In this document: piece after piece, positions 54,349 to 63,816 of the stretch | How the letters are laid out: every line of letters begins with the position of its first letter | Numbering within the stretch: position 1 is the first letter of the stretch | Position numbers and translations under genes: made by a program | The notes under the pieces: generated by a model | Seen by the model: only the letters and a program-made list of their open reading frames with translations | Databases searched by the model: none | What the model was told of the DNA's origin: nothing | Assembly (NCBI GenBank): GCA_022690815.1 | Contig: JALCZJ010000005.1 | Location: 1 to 64,000 of the forward strand | From: Ferrimicrobium sp. | GTDB lineage: Bacteria; Actinomycetota; Acidimicrobiia; Acidimicrobiales; Acidimicrobiaceae | Reading direction: 5' to 3' | DNA length: 64,000 nucleotides

Positions 54349-55272
54349 ATGGGAGCACGCATCACTGGCTTTGGGTCAGCCTTGCCGGAGCGTATCGTCA
54401 CCAACGCCGAATTTGAGAAATATCTCGATACCTCCGACGAATGGATTACCTCGCGGACCGGGATCCGAGAGCGCAGATTTGGAGGCACGACCACATCGCT
54501 CGCCGTTGAGGCTGGTCGCAATGCAATCACATCGGCGGGTCTCACACCAGCCGATATTGACTTTGTCATCCTCTCAACGACCACCCCAGATCAGACCGTC
54601 CCCGCCACCTCGGCCGAAGTGACGTTCCAACTCGGGACCAGCGGAGCTGGCATGGACATCAATGCCGCCTGCGCCGGGTATGTCTACGCTCTCGTCACCG
54701 CCCGTGGTCTCATCGAGATGGGATATCATCGGATCCTCGTGATCGGCGCCGATACGCTGTCCAAGATCACTGATCAGCACGACCGTTCGACCGCAGTCCT
54801 CTTTGCCGATGGTGCTGGGGCCGTCGTCCTCGAGTCGAGCGAGGCCGAAACCTTCCTCGGATGGGACCTGGGCGTCGACGGCTCTGCACGGCCCATCCTG
54901 TACTGCGACCACGGAGGTTATATGTACATGGAGGGCCAAGAGGTCTTCAAGCGTGCAGTCAGGGCGATGCTCGAGTCGGCACAACGAGCGCTCAAGCAGG
55001 CCGGGGTGACCGGAGATGATGTCGGCCTCTTGGTGCCTCATCAGGCGAACCTTCGCATCATCCAAGCAGCCAACGAACGCCTCGGGATTCCACTGGAGCG
55101 TACTGCCTTGGTGCTCGACAAGACCGGAAACACCTCGTCGGGTTCCATCCCGCTCGCGCTCGCCGACGCTGCCGGTGCTGGACGACTCGCAGACGGTGAC
55201 TTAGTCCTCTTCACCGGCTTTGGGGCCGGCATGACGTGGGCCAGCGCCCTAGTTCGTTGGGAACTGCCATGA
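54349..55272 (+). CDS. fabH: 3-oxoacyl-ACP synthase III
   Basis: 307 residues. It starts each fatty acid by condensing acyl-CoA with malonyl-ACP. The catalytic cysteine is Cys108 in DINAACAGYVYAL; the histidine lies in VPHQANLRII and the asparagine in KTGNTSSGSIPLAL. The N-terminal ITGFGSALPERIVTN and EWITSRTGIRERR are family signatures. GGAGAGG precedes the ATG. 119 bases separate it from fabD. Its last four bases overlap the fabG start. Primer choice (acetyl or branched) cannot be read from the sequence. Confidence 0.95.
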   Translation: MGARITGFGSALPERIVTNAEFEKYLDTSDEWITSRTGIRERRFGGTTTSLAVEAGRNAITSAGLTPADIDFVILSTTTPDQTVPATSAEVTFQLGTSGAGMDINAACAGYVYALVTARGLIEMGYHRILVIGADTLSKITDQHDRSTAVLFADGAGAVVLESSEAETFLGWDLGVDGSARPILYCDHGGYMYMEGQEVFKRAVRAMLESAQRALKQAGVTGDDVGLLVPHQANLRIIQAANERLGIPLERTALVLDKTGNTSSGSIPLALADAAGAGRLADGDLVLFTGFGAGMTWASALVRWELP

Positions 55273-55979
55273 GTCACGTTCTTGTCACCGGTGCCGCCTC
55301 AGGTATCGGACTCGCGAGCGCCATGCGTCTGGTCGCCGATGGGCATGACGTCACTGCAACCTACCATGGGACGCCACTTCCTGTCGAGCTCGCCGGTTGT
55401 GCGAGTGTCCAGCTCGACATCACCGATGCCGCTGGAATCCAAGCCGCCATCAAAGAGGCCGAAGCTCGCTCGGGCCCCGTCGAGGTCTTGGTTGCCAACG
55501 CTGGAGCTACCAGAGACATGCTTCTTGCACGGATGGACGACGCGCGATTTGAGGAGATGCTCAACACCAATCTGACGTCTGCCTTTCGACTCACGAAAGC
55601 AGTGCTCCCGTCGATGATGAGGGCGCGACAGGGCCGACTGATCTTCATTTCGTCGATCGTCGGGCTCACCGGGGGGCCAGGCCAGACCAATTACGCAGCA
55701 TCAAAGGCCGGACTTATCGGATTTGCACGCTCAGTAGCTCGCGAACTAGGGTCACGCAACATCACCGCCAACGTCATCCTCCCCGGTGCAATCGATACCC
55801 AACTGCTCTCAGAAGCGGGCGAGAATCGGCGCACCCAGATCGAATCACAGATCCCGCTTGGCAGAGTTGGTCGTCCCGACGAAGTCGGTGCGGTAGTACA
55901 GTTTCTGGCCTCCAGTGGGGCCAGTTACATCAACGGCGCGCTTATCACCGTTGATGGTGGACTGGGGATGGGTATTTAA
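55269..55979 (+). CDS. fabG: 3-oxoacyl-ACP reductase
   Basis: 236 residues from the ATG at 55269, which overlaps the fabH stop (ATGA). It is a short-chain dehydrogenase that reduces 3-oxoacyl-ACP with NADPH. The nucleotide-binding motif is TGAASGIGLASA (about 7-18), followed by VANAGATRD, the catalytic serine in FISSIVGLTGG, and the Tyr-Lys pair in NYAASKAGLIGF. The C-terminus YINGALITVDGGLGMGI is the usual end. Its position between fabH and acpP supports the fatty-acid role over other reductases. Confidence 0.95.
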   Translation: MSHVLVTGAASGIGLASAMRLVADGHDVTATYHGTPLPVELAGCASVQLDITDAAGIQAAIKEAEARSGPVEVLVANAGATRDMLLARMDDARFEEMLNTNLTSAFRLTKAVLPSMMRARQGRLIFISSIVGLTGGPGQTNYAASKAGLIGFARSVARELGSRNITANVILPGAIDTQLLSEAGENRRTQIESQIPLGRVGRPDEVGAVVQFLASSGASYINGALITVDGGLGMGI

Positions 55980-56006
55980 CCCTCTCCAGACTCGAACCAT
56001 GGAGGG

Positions 56007-56045
56007 TATAGTCCCTTCAAGGTCAATAGGAAGAAAGGAAAAACA
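56007..56045 (+). promoter_or_regulatory. Possible internal promoter and ribosome site before acpP
   Basis: TATAGT at 56007-56012 is a good -10 box, but the -35 region is poor. A purine-rich stretch AGGAAGAAAGGAAAAA follows before the acpP ATG at 56052. An internal promoter would allow the high expression usual for acyl carrier protein. Confidence 0.4.
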
Positions 56046-56051
56046 ACCGCT

Positions 56052-56294
56052 ATGGATCGACAAGAGGCATTTGAGAAGTTCACCGAGTGCACCGTCAAGG
56101 TTCTAGGTGTCAACAAGGATCAGGTCGTGGAGTCAGCGAGTTTCGCCGACGACCTCGATGCCGACTCCCTCGATCTCGTCGAGTTAATTATGGCGCTTGA
56201 AGACGAATTCTCGGTCACCGTACCCGAGTCTGAACTCGAGGGTGTTGACACGGTCGGAAAGGCCTTTGATCTCGTTTACGGGAAGCTTGGATGA
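56052..56294 (+). CDS. acpP: Acyl carrier protein
   Basis: 80 residues, the normal size. The phosphopantetheine arm attaches at Ser39 in DDLDADSLDLVELIM. The protein is acidic, with the four-helix pattern of ACP and the C-terminal EGVDTVGKAFDLVYGKL. It carries the growing chain between the Fab enzymes coded around it. Its stop overlaps the fabF ATG by four bases. Confidence 0.96.
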   Translation: MDRQEAFEKFTECTVKVLGVNKDQVVESASFADDLDADSLDLVELIMALEDEFSVTVPESELEGVDTVGKAFDLVYGKLG

Positions 56295-57493
56295 GGCTGA
56301 GTTACGGCGACAACCCGATCTTTGCCACGCACCGCGTCGCGGTCACCGGGCTAGGGGTGATATCGGGCCTAGGCCTGAATCTCGAGAGCTTCTGGCAGGG
56401 GTTGCTCTCACCCCCACCACCTGGGATCCGCCGAGCTGAGGGCTTTGACCCCACCAACTGGCTCAACGCCAAGGAGATTCGACGTCACGATCGTTACAAC
56501 CAGATGGGAGTCGCTGCTGCCGATATGGCGATCAACGACGCCGGCAATCCGACCTACCCAGCCGAGCGTGTCGCTGTCTGGATGGGAACCGGAGTCGGTG
56601 GTCTTGAGAGTCTTGAGAATCAGGTGGTTATTGGCCATGACCGCGGATACTCGCGGGTGTCACCGTTCCTTGTTCCGCTGATGATGGCGAACTCTAACGC
56701 CGCATCGATCTCGATGCGCTTTGGCTACCAAGGTCCTTGCGAGACGTCGGTGACCGCATGTGCGGCATCGAATCACGCGATCGCCAACGCGGCGCATCTG
56801 ATCGCCACCGGCCGGATCGACATGGCTATTACCGGTGGAGCCGAAGCAGCTATCACAAAAACTGCCTCCGCAGGCTTCACAAACATGACCGCCATCTCAA
56901 AGGTTGACATCTCCCGACCATTTGACCGAAACCGTGATGGCTTCGTGATGGGAGAGGGAGCTGGCGTCCTTGTGCTTGAGGACTTCGACAAAGCGCAGGC
57001 GCGTGGCGCGAGGATCTATGCCACCATCGATGGCATCGCCTCGACCGCTGATGCCTATCACATCACACAACCAGCACCTGGCGGCGTTGGGGCACGTAGC
57101 GCTATGTCAATGGCGATCGAGGATGCTGGCCTTACCACGGCTGACATCGCTCATATCAACGCCCACGGAACATCGACCCCGATGAATGACCTCGCGGAGG
57201 CGACGGCGATTCGGACACTGTTTGAGGAGTTGAACCCTCCAGTCACCTCGGTAAAAGGTGCCCTTGGGCACGCACTTGGGGCCGCGGGTGGACTCGAAGC
57301 AGTGGCCGTGGCGCTAACCTTTGCCCATCAGCTGATACCTCCAACCGCCAACACCGTCGATCTTGACCCAGAGGTTGACATCGACGTGGTGATGAAGGAT
57401 CCTCGACCACTCCCGGCTGGGCATATCCTATCGAACTCCTTCGGCTTTGGAGGTCACAACGCCTGTATCGTCTTTGGGCCGCCACCGGCGTAA
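56291..57493 (+). CDS. fabF: 3-oxoacyl-ACP synthase II
   Basis: 400 residues. It elongates the acyl chain by condensation with malonyl-ACP. The catalytic cysteine is Cys157 in SVTACAASNHAI; the two histidines are in INAHGTSTPMND and KGALGHALGAAGG. The N-terminal RVAVTGLGVISGLG and the C-terminal ILSNSFGFGGHNACIVF are typical. It overlaps acpP by four bases and closes the cluster fabD-fabH-fabG-acpP-fabF. FabZ, FabI and acetyl-CoA carboxylase genes are not in this window. Confidence 0.95.
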   Translation: MRLSYGDNPIFATHRVAVTGLGVISGLGLNLESFWQGLLSPPPPGIRRAEGFDPTNWLNAKEIRRHDRYNQMGVAAADMAINDAGNPTYPAERVAVWMGTGVGGLESLENQVVIGHDRGYSRVSPFLVPLMMANSNAASISMRFGYQGPCETSVTACAASNHAIANAAHLIATGRIDMAITGGAEAAITKTASAGFTNMTAISKVDISRPFDRNRDGFVMGEGAGVLVLEDFDKAQARGARIYATIDGIASTADAYHITQPAPGGVGARSAMSMAIEDAGLTTADIAHINAHGTSTPMNDLAEATAIRTLFEELNPPVTSVKGALGHALGAAGGLEAVAVALTFAHQLIPPTANTVDLDPEVDIDVVMKDPRPLPAGHILSNSFGFGGHNACIVFGPPPA

Positions 57494-57550
57494 TCGATCG
57501 GCGTCCAAACCGCATCGATAATTCAACGGGGGCCAGGGTAGGCTGGGGCT

Positions 57551-59170
57551 ATGTCATCTGATGAAACCAGCCACCCTGGAACCCTCGAAACCGACGATGC
57601 AAAGGTCGGTTCATTCTCCTTGGCGCAACCGTGGATCGTCAACCCGGAGCGCCTCGAGTGGCTACCCGCCACCCAACAGTTGCGGGCGCGTACACGTGCT
57701 CAAGTGCCCGTCCTGCTGCGACAGCGGCGCATCCCACCAGCACGGCGAGTGATCGGAACCGGTATCTCCCTCGGTGTCGCCCTCCTCGGTTGGCGCCTGC
57801 TTGACCGTCGGCGTGGCAAAAGCGAGTCTCGTCGCGGCCTCTCACGTCGTCTGCGCCGTTCATTCGAGCACTTGGGTCCCACCTATATCAAGTTGGGTCA
57901 AATCATCTCATCAGGCGAAGGAATCTTTCCTGTAGAACTGGTGGACGAGTTCCGGCTCTTGCGCGATAGCGTTCCAGCCGAAGATTTTACCGTGGTACAA
58001 AACACCATCGAGGAAGACCTCGGCGGACCGCTCGAAAACTTCTTTGCGACATTCGACAAAAAGCCAGTTGCCGCCGCCTCAATCGCTCAGGTCTATTTTG
58101 CGACCCTTCTGACCGGAGAGCCCGTCGCTGTCAAGGTCCAACGGTCCCAAGTCAGTGATCTTGTTCGCCGTGATCTGGCGGCGATGAGCTGGATTACTCC
58201 CCACCTCATCGGTCGCATTCCGGTCGCTGCGCTCGCAAACCCACCCGCCCTTGTTGAGCTCTTTGCCGAGACCATCGTCGAAGAACTTGACTTCCGTCTT
58301 GAGGCTGCCAACATGCTTGACATCGCCGGCGTCCTAGCGGCCACCGATCAGCGCAGCATCATCGTCCCTCGGCCCCACCCAAACCTGGTGACCAGACGGG
58401 TACTCGTAATGGAACGACTACGTGGCTTTAAATGGGACGACGCTATCGGCATGCGCAAAGCAGGGATCGATACAACCGCCGTCGTGCGGGCCGCACTCGT
58501 CTCATTCCTCGAAGGGGCGATGCTCCACGGAGTGTTCCATGGTGATCTCCATGGCGGTAATCTCCTAGTTGGTGACGATGGCAAGGTCGTACTGCTCGAT
58601 TACGGCATCACCGGAAGACTCTCCGAAGCCAAGCGCCTTGGATTCCTGCGACTACTCATGGGGGGCTCGATGAATGATCTTCAGTCCCAAATTCAGGCCT
58701 TGATCGATCTCGGGGCGCTACCCACCGACACTGACATTCAAGCGGTCATCGACGATCTTGGACTCGAAGAGCCGGCCAAGGATCCCACCCAAATGCGACC
58801 CGAGGAGATGATTGCCGAAATCCAAGAGCTGACCAAAGCCTTGCTGGGATACGGTGCCCGCTTGCCGAAGGAGTTGATGTTGTTTGTCAAGAACATGATC
58901 TTCGTCGACTCGTCACTCGCAACGCTCGCGCCAGAGATCGACCTCTTCGCTGAGATCACCTATCTCGCTTCGTACTTCATGACCCGCTACGGCGCCCAGA
59001 TCTCGGCCGACATTGGAATGCAAGTCTCCCCCACTGCCATCGATCTCGGTGGACTCAAAGCGAGTCTAGGCGTCGATGCCGAACTCGAACATCTGAGCTA
59101 TCGGGAGCTCAAGGAGCGGCGCGAGCTGATCCGCCGACGTATGGAACAGAGCCAGGGCCGTCGGGGCTAG
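57551..59170 (+). CDS. UbiB/ABC1/AarF family atypical kinase
   Basis: 539 residues. Motifs of the ABC1 kinase-like family are clear: the family-specific GPTYIKLGQIISSGEGIFP (about 111-129), the alanine-rich loop AAASIAQVYFA, the lysine in PVAVKVQRS, HGVFHGDLHGGNLLV and LLDYGITGRLS. Such proteins bind ATP and support quinone synthesis or membrane-lipid homeostasis. One helix may lie near residues 66-80, and the usual C-terminal hydrophobic hairpin is not evident. Which quinone is made cannot be told; actinobacteria use menaquinone, so a role in ubiquinone is unlikely. Its stop codon overlaps that of the convergent gnd in the four bases CTAG. Confidence 0.88.
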   Translation: MSSDETSHPGTLETDDAKVGSFSLAQPWIVNPERLEWLPATQQLRARTRAQVPVLLRQRRIPPARRVIGTGISLGVALLGWRLLDRRRGKSESRRGLSRRLRRSFEHLGPTYIKLGQIISSGEGIFPVELVDEFRLLRDSVPAEDFTVVQNTIEEDLGGPLENFFATFDKKPVAAASIAQVYFATLLTGEPVAVKVQRSQVSDLVRRDLAAMSWITPHLIGRIPVAALANPPALVELFAETIVEELDFRLEAANMLDIAGVLAATDQRSIIVPRPHPNLVTRRVLVMERLRGFKWDDAIGMRKAGIDTTAVVRAALVSFLEGAMLHGVFHGDLHGGNLLVGDDGKVVLLDYGITGRLSEAKRLGFLRLLMGGSMNDLQSQIQALIDLGALPTDTDIQAVIDDLGLEEPAKDPTQMRPEEMIAEIQELTKALLGYGARLPKELMLFVKNMIFVDSSLATLAPEIDLFAEITYLASYFMTRYGAQISADIGMQVSPTAIDLGGLKASLGVDAELEHLSYRELKERRELIRRRMEQSQGRRG

Positions 59171-60189
59171 CCCTGCGAGCCCCCCGGCAGCTCGTCATGG
59201 CCGCCGAACTCCTTGCGTAGAGCAGAAAGGACCCGATCCCCGTAGGCGCCAGAGCCTTGCGAGGCAAAGCGCGAAAACAGCGATGCCGCGATCGTCGGCG
59301 CAGGAATACCTTCATCGATTGCGGCATTAACCGTCCAGCGCCCCTCCCCTGAGTCCGACACCCGGCCCTTGAAAGCCTCAAGGGATGCGTCCCGGTGGAG
59401 CGCATCGGCAGCAAGGTCGAGCAACCATGAGGCCACCACACTGCCGCGCCTCCAGAGTTCAGCAACCTCCGCAACCGGGATTTCGTATTGATAGGCGCTT
59501 GGATCATGCAACGGTGCGACCTCAGCACTCGCGTCCTGGACCCGACTGCCGATATCTGCGGCCTCAAGGATTGCCAGGCCTTCGGCCAGAGAAGCCATCA
59601 TGCCGTACTCGATACCGTTGTGTACCATTTTGACAAAATGTCCCGCACCGTGATTACCACAGTAGAGATAGCCTTGCTCGGACGGTCGGAGTGCAACCGA
59701 GTCGTCCGTCCTCGGAGTGGTACCGACACCCGGTGCGAGGACCGCAAAGATAGGCTCAAGGCGATCAAACACCTCGCGCTCGCCTCCCACCATCAGACAG
59801 TAGCCGCGCTCGCGGCCCCAAACACCTCCGCTGGTACCAGCATCCATGTGATGGATACCTTGGTCTTTGAGTTTGGCAGCATGCACCTGGTCATCGCGAT
59901 AAAAACCGTTCCCACCATCGATGACGACATCATCTGGTTCTAGCACGGCTGCGAGCTCATCCAGAACCTGCTCAGTGACGCCTGCCGGGACCATGAGCCA
60001 GACGGCGCGGGGTGCCGAGAGCCTCTCGACAAATTCCTTGAGGGTCTCGGCACAGACGAGTCCCTCGTCGGTCGCCGTCTTTCTTGCCTTAGCTGAGGCA
60101 TCAAATCCAATCACGTCGACATCCCCAGCACGCAGGCGCAAACCCATATTCAAGCCCATCCGACCAAGCCCTACGATTCCAAGCTGCAC
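59167..60189 (-). CDS. gnd: 6-phosphogluconate dehydrogenase, decarboxylating, GntZ/YqeC type
   Basis: 340 residues from the GTG at 60189, five bases after AGGAGG; a TTG at 60204 lies before the ribosome site and is rejected. This is the shorter form (about 300-340 residues), usually NAD-dependent, rather than the 470-residue form. It shows LGIVGLGRMGLNMGLRLR (Rossmann loop), VIDGGNGFYRDD, MDAGTSGGVWGRERGYCLMV and FVKMVHNGIEYGMM with the catalytic Lys-Asn pair. It makes ribulose 5-phosphate, feeding the transketolase and transaldolase encoded at 12223-15287. Confidence 0.92.
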   Translation of the reverse strand: MQLGIVGLGRMGLNMGLRLRAGDVDVIGFDASAKARKTATDEGLVCAETLKEFVERLSAPRAVWLMVPAGVTEQVLDELAAVLEPDDVVIDGGNGFYRDDQVHAAKLKDQGIHHMDAGTSGGVWGRERGYCLMVGGEREVFDRLEPIFAVLAPGVGTTPRTDDSVALRPSEQGYLYCGNHGAGHFVKMVHNGIEYGMMASLAEGLAILEAADIGSRVQDASAEVAPLHDPSAYQYEIPVAEVAELWRRGSVVASWLLDLAADALHRDASLEAFKGRVSDSGEGRWTVNAAIDEGIPAPTIAASLFSRFASQGSGAYGDRVLSALRKEFGGHDELPGGSQG

Positions 60190-60355
60190 ACCGTCCTCCT
60201 TCAACGTTTGGTGTCTAGCCTACTCCAAGATCGCTCAGGCATCACAACGGCTGCCGTCAGGTCTTAGGCCGCCACTCGGTCCACCCCGCGACACGTCCGG
60301 GCCGCCAAAAACTGACCGAGCCCGTAACAGACACAAACCATAAACCTTACGGTGG

Positions 60356-61546
60356 TTAACGCCCGCCGAGAATCCAAGCGCGAATAGCATCGCCGTCCGC
60401 ATCGAGGTCTGGAGGGAGATGGCGATAGGTCGGCGGCGTCTGAGACAAGGTGATGGGATTGCGGATCATCTCAAGCTCGTCTGCACCCCCGCCCAGTCGG
60501 ACGGTGGGCTCAAGACCAACCTTTCGGGCGAGTTCGATCCCTTCGGCGACGGTTGCGATTGGAGCACATGGGACACGGGCAGCCATTAACAACTCGAACC
60601 ACTCGTCGGATGTCTTCGTCAAGAGCCGTTGGCTCAAGAGTGGACCAAGGATCATTCGGTTGGCCGTGCGCAAGTCATTATGGCGAAATCTCTCGTCATC
60701 AGCCAGCTCTGGAACCCCAAGGACTTCGGTCAGCTTACGAAACTGGCCATCGTTCGCGGCGATCACGATCAGCTCTCCATCCTGCGTTGGGAAGGGATCG
60801 TACGGGTAAAGGCTTGGGTGTGCATTGCCCATCCGGAACGGCACAACGCCCCCCATCGTCACCGCCGCGGTGTGATTGACCAATCCCGACAAGGCCGAAG
60901 CCAGCAAGCTCACCTCAACTTTTTGACCCTCACCGGATAGGGTGCGTTGATGCAGCGCCGCCAAGATCCCCATTGATAGATGCAAGCCAGCAATGATATC
61001 CATGACCGAAATGCCTGCCCGATACGCGGGCCCATCTGGCTCGCCGGTCAAGCTCATCAAACCGGACATGGCTTGGATCATGAGATCGTAACCCACCATC
61101 TCGGCACCAGGGGATCGCGTCCCAAAGCCTGAGATAGAAGCGTAGATCAGTCCCCGATTCTGGACACGCAGTTCATCGTAACCAAGCCCAAAGCCGGCGA
61201 TTTGCCCAGGTTTGAAGTTCTCGACCATGATATCGGCCGCAAGCGCGAGCCTCTTGGCTACCTCCAGGTCAGCAGGGTTACGGAGGTCCAAAACGATCGA
61301 GCGCTTGTTGCGATTGATCCCCAAGTAGTACGTTGAGACTCCATCACGAACTGGGGGCTTCCAAGTGCGGGTATCATCACCAGCTGGGCCTTCTACCTTA
61401 ATCACGGTGGCACCAAGATCACCAAGCAACATCGTCGCGTATGGACCAGCCAAAATCCGCGAGAAGTCAGCCACCAACAAACCCGACAACGGGCCCTGGG
61501 AAGCGGCACGCTCATCGGCTATCGAGTCGTTCGCTGGGTCATTCAC
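60356..61546 (-). CDS. CaiB/BaiF family (class III) CoA transferase
   Basis: 396 residues from the GTG at 61546 (AGGA eight bases before it); the frame runs to 61594 with an unlikely leader. Motifs seen are LLVADFSRILAGPYATMLLG, DLGATVIKVEGPAGDDTR, NRNKRSIVLDL, ENFKPGQIAGFGLGYDEL, and the catalytic aspartate in GYDLMIQAMSGLM. Members move CoA between carboxylic acids such as carnitine, oxalate/formate or succinate/mesaconate. The acceptor cannot be read here. It stands alone: gnd lies downstream on the same strand, 166 bases away. Confidence 0.9.
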   Translation of the reverse strand: MNDPANDSIADERAASQGPLSGLLVADFSRILAGPYATMLLGDLGATVIKVEGPAGDDTRTWKPPVRDGVSTYYLGINRNKRSIVLDLRNPADLEVAKRLALAADIMVENFKPGQIAGFGLGYDELRVQNRGLIYASISGFGTRSPGAEMVGYDLMIQAMSGLMSLTGEPDGPAYRAGISVMDIIAGLHLSMGILAALHQRTLSGEGQKVEVSLLASALSGLVNHTAAVTMGGVVPFRMGNAHPSLYPYDPFPTQDGELIVIAANDGQFRKLTEVLGVPELADDERFRHNDLRTANRMILGPLLSQRLLTKTSDEWFELLMAARVPCAPIATVAEGIELARKVGLEPTVRLGGGADELEMIRNPITLSQTPPTYRHLPPDLDADGDAIRAWILGGR

Positions 61547-62170
61547 GACCAGTATCCTATACCGCCTCGCATCGACGCCACAAGGCCACCACACACCAAC
61601 TGGTAGCTACTCGCCACCAAGGCCTTTGCGATAGCAGTACTATCCTTCAATGCGGCCGCGATTACCTAACGGCTGCGAGAAAACTGAGGCCTTCACGATC
61701 TAGCTCCCTCCGGGACTCGGCATGCAAACCGTGCAAAATACGCGACGCCCCAACGTTCACAGGCCAAGCTTGCCAAGGGGTATCGACAACGTCACGTTTC
61801 GTTGCGCGCGTCAGTCACCGGCTGGCGGTCCATCTGCAATCGCACCATGATCAGGGTTCCACCCCATGGCGCAACGGCTCACGCCGTCGTTCGAATGCCG
61901 GTACGACCTGGCACTTGTATCAGGACGCTGCCGTGTCTTCTCCACCACGGTGGAGACCGCTGGCGGCCAGACGATAAGCCCCTGGTCGTGGCGACTCTTC
62001 CCGTACACGCCCGTCCGCCAGCGCACAGTACAACGTACTGGCCCCCAACGGTGTGGCAATCGAACGATATGAGACACGAACGGAGTGACCCATCGCGCAA
62101 GCCACGTCAGCTGCTCACCACAAGGCCACAACATGGACCTCGGAATGATCACTTGACAACGAGGTGCGAA
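61547..62170. other. 624-bp stretch without a recognisable gene
   Basis: It lies between the CoA transferase start and the 3' end of the LapA gene, both on the minus strand. Short overlapping frames on both strands have no motifs. It should hold the CoA transferase promoter; TATAGGATACT just before its start is a possible -10 region. Confidence 0.45.
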
Positions 62171-62566
62171 CTAAGAACCCGAACTATGTTCTGCACGCCG
62201 TATTCGACTCATACCTCGTCGCAGTTGCAACACGCGAGCCAAACTCAAAACGAACACCAGTAACCCACCAAGAATGACGCCAAAGAGAATCGCAATCCCC
62301 ACAGGCATGTGCGTCGTAGCGCCAGGAAAATGAATAGTTACCGTCGCCAGATTCTGAAGAATGAAAACCAGAATTGCAATCAACACAATAAGTCCAACAA
62401 CAGAACCAATCCAAACCCTCGATGTACGGGTTGACCGTGGATCGTGCCCATGCCGGACCAAATTATCCAACTCTCCGGACGGTGCTACCTCACTCTCGCG
62501 ACGCTCTTCGCTCACTGGATCGGGTTCCCCAATACCTTGCGGATAGTCTTCGCTACTGTGCTCCAT
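62171..62566 (-). CDS. LapA-domain (DUF1049) membrane protein
   Basis: 131 residues from the ATG at 62566; a longer frame to 62665 lacks a ribosome site and is not used. An acidic, polar N-terminus (about 1-50) precedes two membrane helices with the LapA pattern: RVWIGSVVGLIVLIAILVFI, then QNLATVTIHFPG, then GIAILFGVILGGLLVFVLSL and a basic LRRGMSRIRR. The domain is related to the E. coli LPS assembly protein LapA but is widespread in Gram-positives, where its role is not known. Confidence 0.8.
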   Translation of the reverse strand: MEHSSEDYPQGIGEPDPVSEERRESEVAPSGELDNLVRHGHDPRSTRTSRVWIGSVVGLIVLIAILVFILQNLATVTIHFPGATTHMPVGIAILFGVILGGLLVFVLSLARVLQLRRGMSRIRRAEHSSGS

Positions 62567-63816
62567 GGACTTCAGCCTAACCAGTTCCGACCAACAAAAC
62601 GCCCACACAGCCAGGCCGTGAGAAATGCGGCGGCTCTGCCCTGCTGGCCGGTGCACGAACCCCAAATGACACTTAGCAACACGAGCAACGACCTATCGGC
62701 TTCTCTTTCTGGTCAATAGCAACACGACGTTGCGAGTCAGTACCGTCGCCTCGAGAAACTCATTTGGTATCAGTATCGATACCCTAGTGTGCAAGCACTG
62801 GCATCACAACCCTCCTAGTGTGACGCTGCTAAGGTGACTCTCTTGGCCACACTCAGGGTCTGCGATCTCGTGCAGATACACCGCAGAGATATGAAGTCAG
62901 TACGAACATAAGCGAGCAACGAGCTAAGAATTGCGAACCAAGTCATGGGTGCGGCGCTCCTCCCAAGGAGTGCCAAGTTCACCAAGGGATGGTAACTCCA
63001 AGATCGAACACCTCCGACGGGCCGGGTTCTCGCCATTACCACGAGGGTTACTGCGCACCATTGCCTGCGCTAGCTCATGCGAACCTGTCGCCCTAGTACC
63101 CTTATCCAAAGCGCGGTGCCTACAGTGTGCAACAGCACGAACCCTCACTGCATCATGCTTAACCGAAGCCCATAGTCTTGATCACCCGGCTCCTGTATAG
63201 CCCAAGGGGTCAAGGCACCGACTCATCTGCATCGACGCGTGTGCAAGAATCGTTCGCCCAAGGGCATGCCCGTCCGATGGACTCTTAACCCCCGCAAGCA
63301 ACAGGTACCCCAAGAGCGAACGATGGTATCCGTTCACCGGCTACGCCACGACGATAGTGTGTTTTAGGGCCAATACGGTGGAGTACGCTGGGACAGAACC
63401 CCCAGAAACAGAGATGTCGAGGCGTCCAGCAGCCCTGAGCTCCATGGCAACCAAGCTGGCCAACTATATCTGGCGCACCAGCTCGATACCCCGCCGTGCG
63501 AAGACCTCACCTGAGTGCCTGATCTTTGGCAATACAACCATCTGCTGGGGTGCCCATGCAATGGGGGAACGACAATTCAGGGCACGACGGCGGGTGGCCC
63601 CAGCACCCGCCGTCAGCATGAGCGACCTAGTTCAAAGGCACAATCCGCCACCCACCACGCCAGTTGCCTATCGCATCTCAACCGGCCGATGCCGTAACGG
63701 CTAGAACTCGCAATATACAAACAACACGTAGCCAATGCTCAAGGGAGTGTCCTCCTACGCATGAAGCGCTGCAGCGAGAAGCCGAGCTGTGAAACGTGCC
63801 CTCTTGGTGACCTTGT
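62567..63816. other. 1250-bp gene-poor stretch
   Basis: Between the LapA gene and the partial gene at the right edge. Frames of 60-115 codons occur on both strands, but none shows a family motif, a good ribosome site or steady codon use. No tRNA, rRNA, RNase P, tmRNA or SRP RNA pattern was seen. A short hairpin GCCG-TAA-CGGC lies near 63691. Confidence 0.5.
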
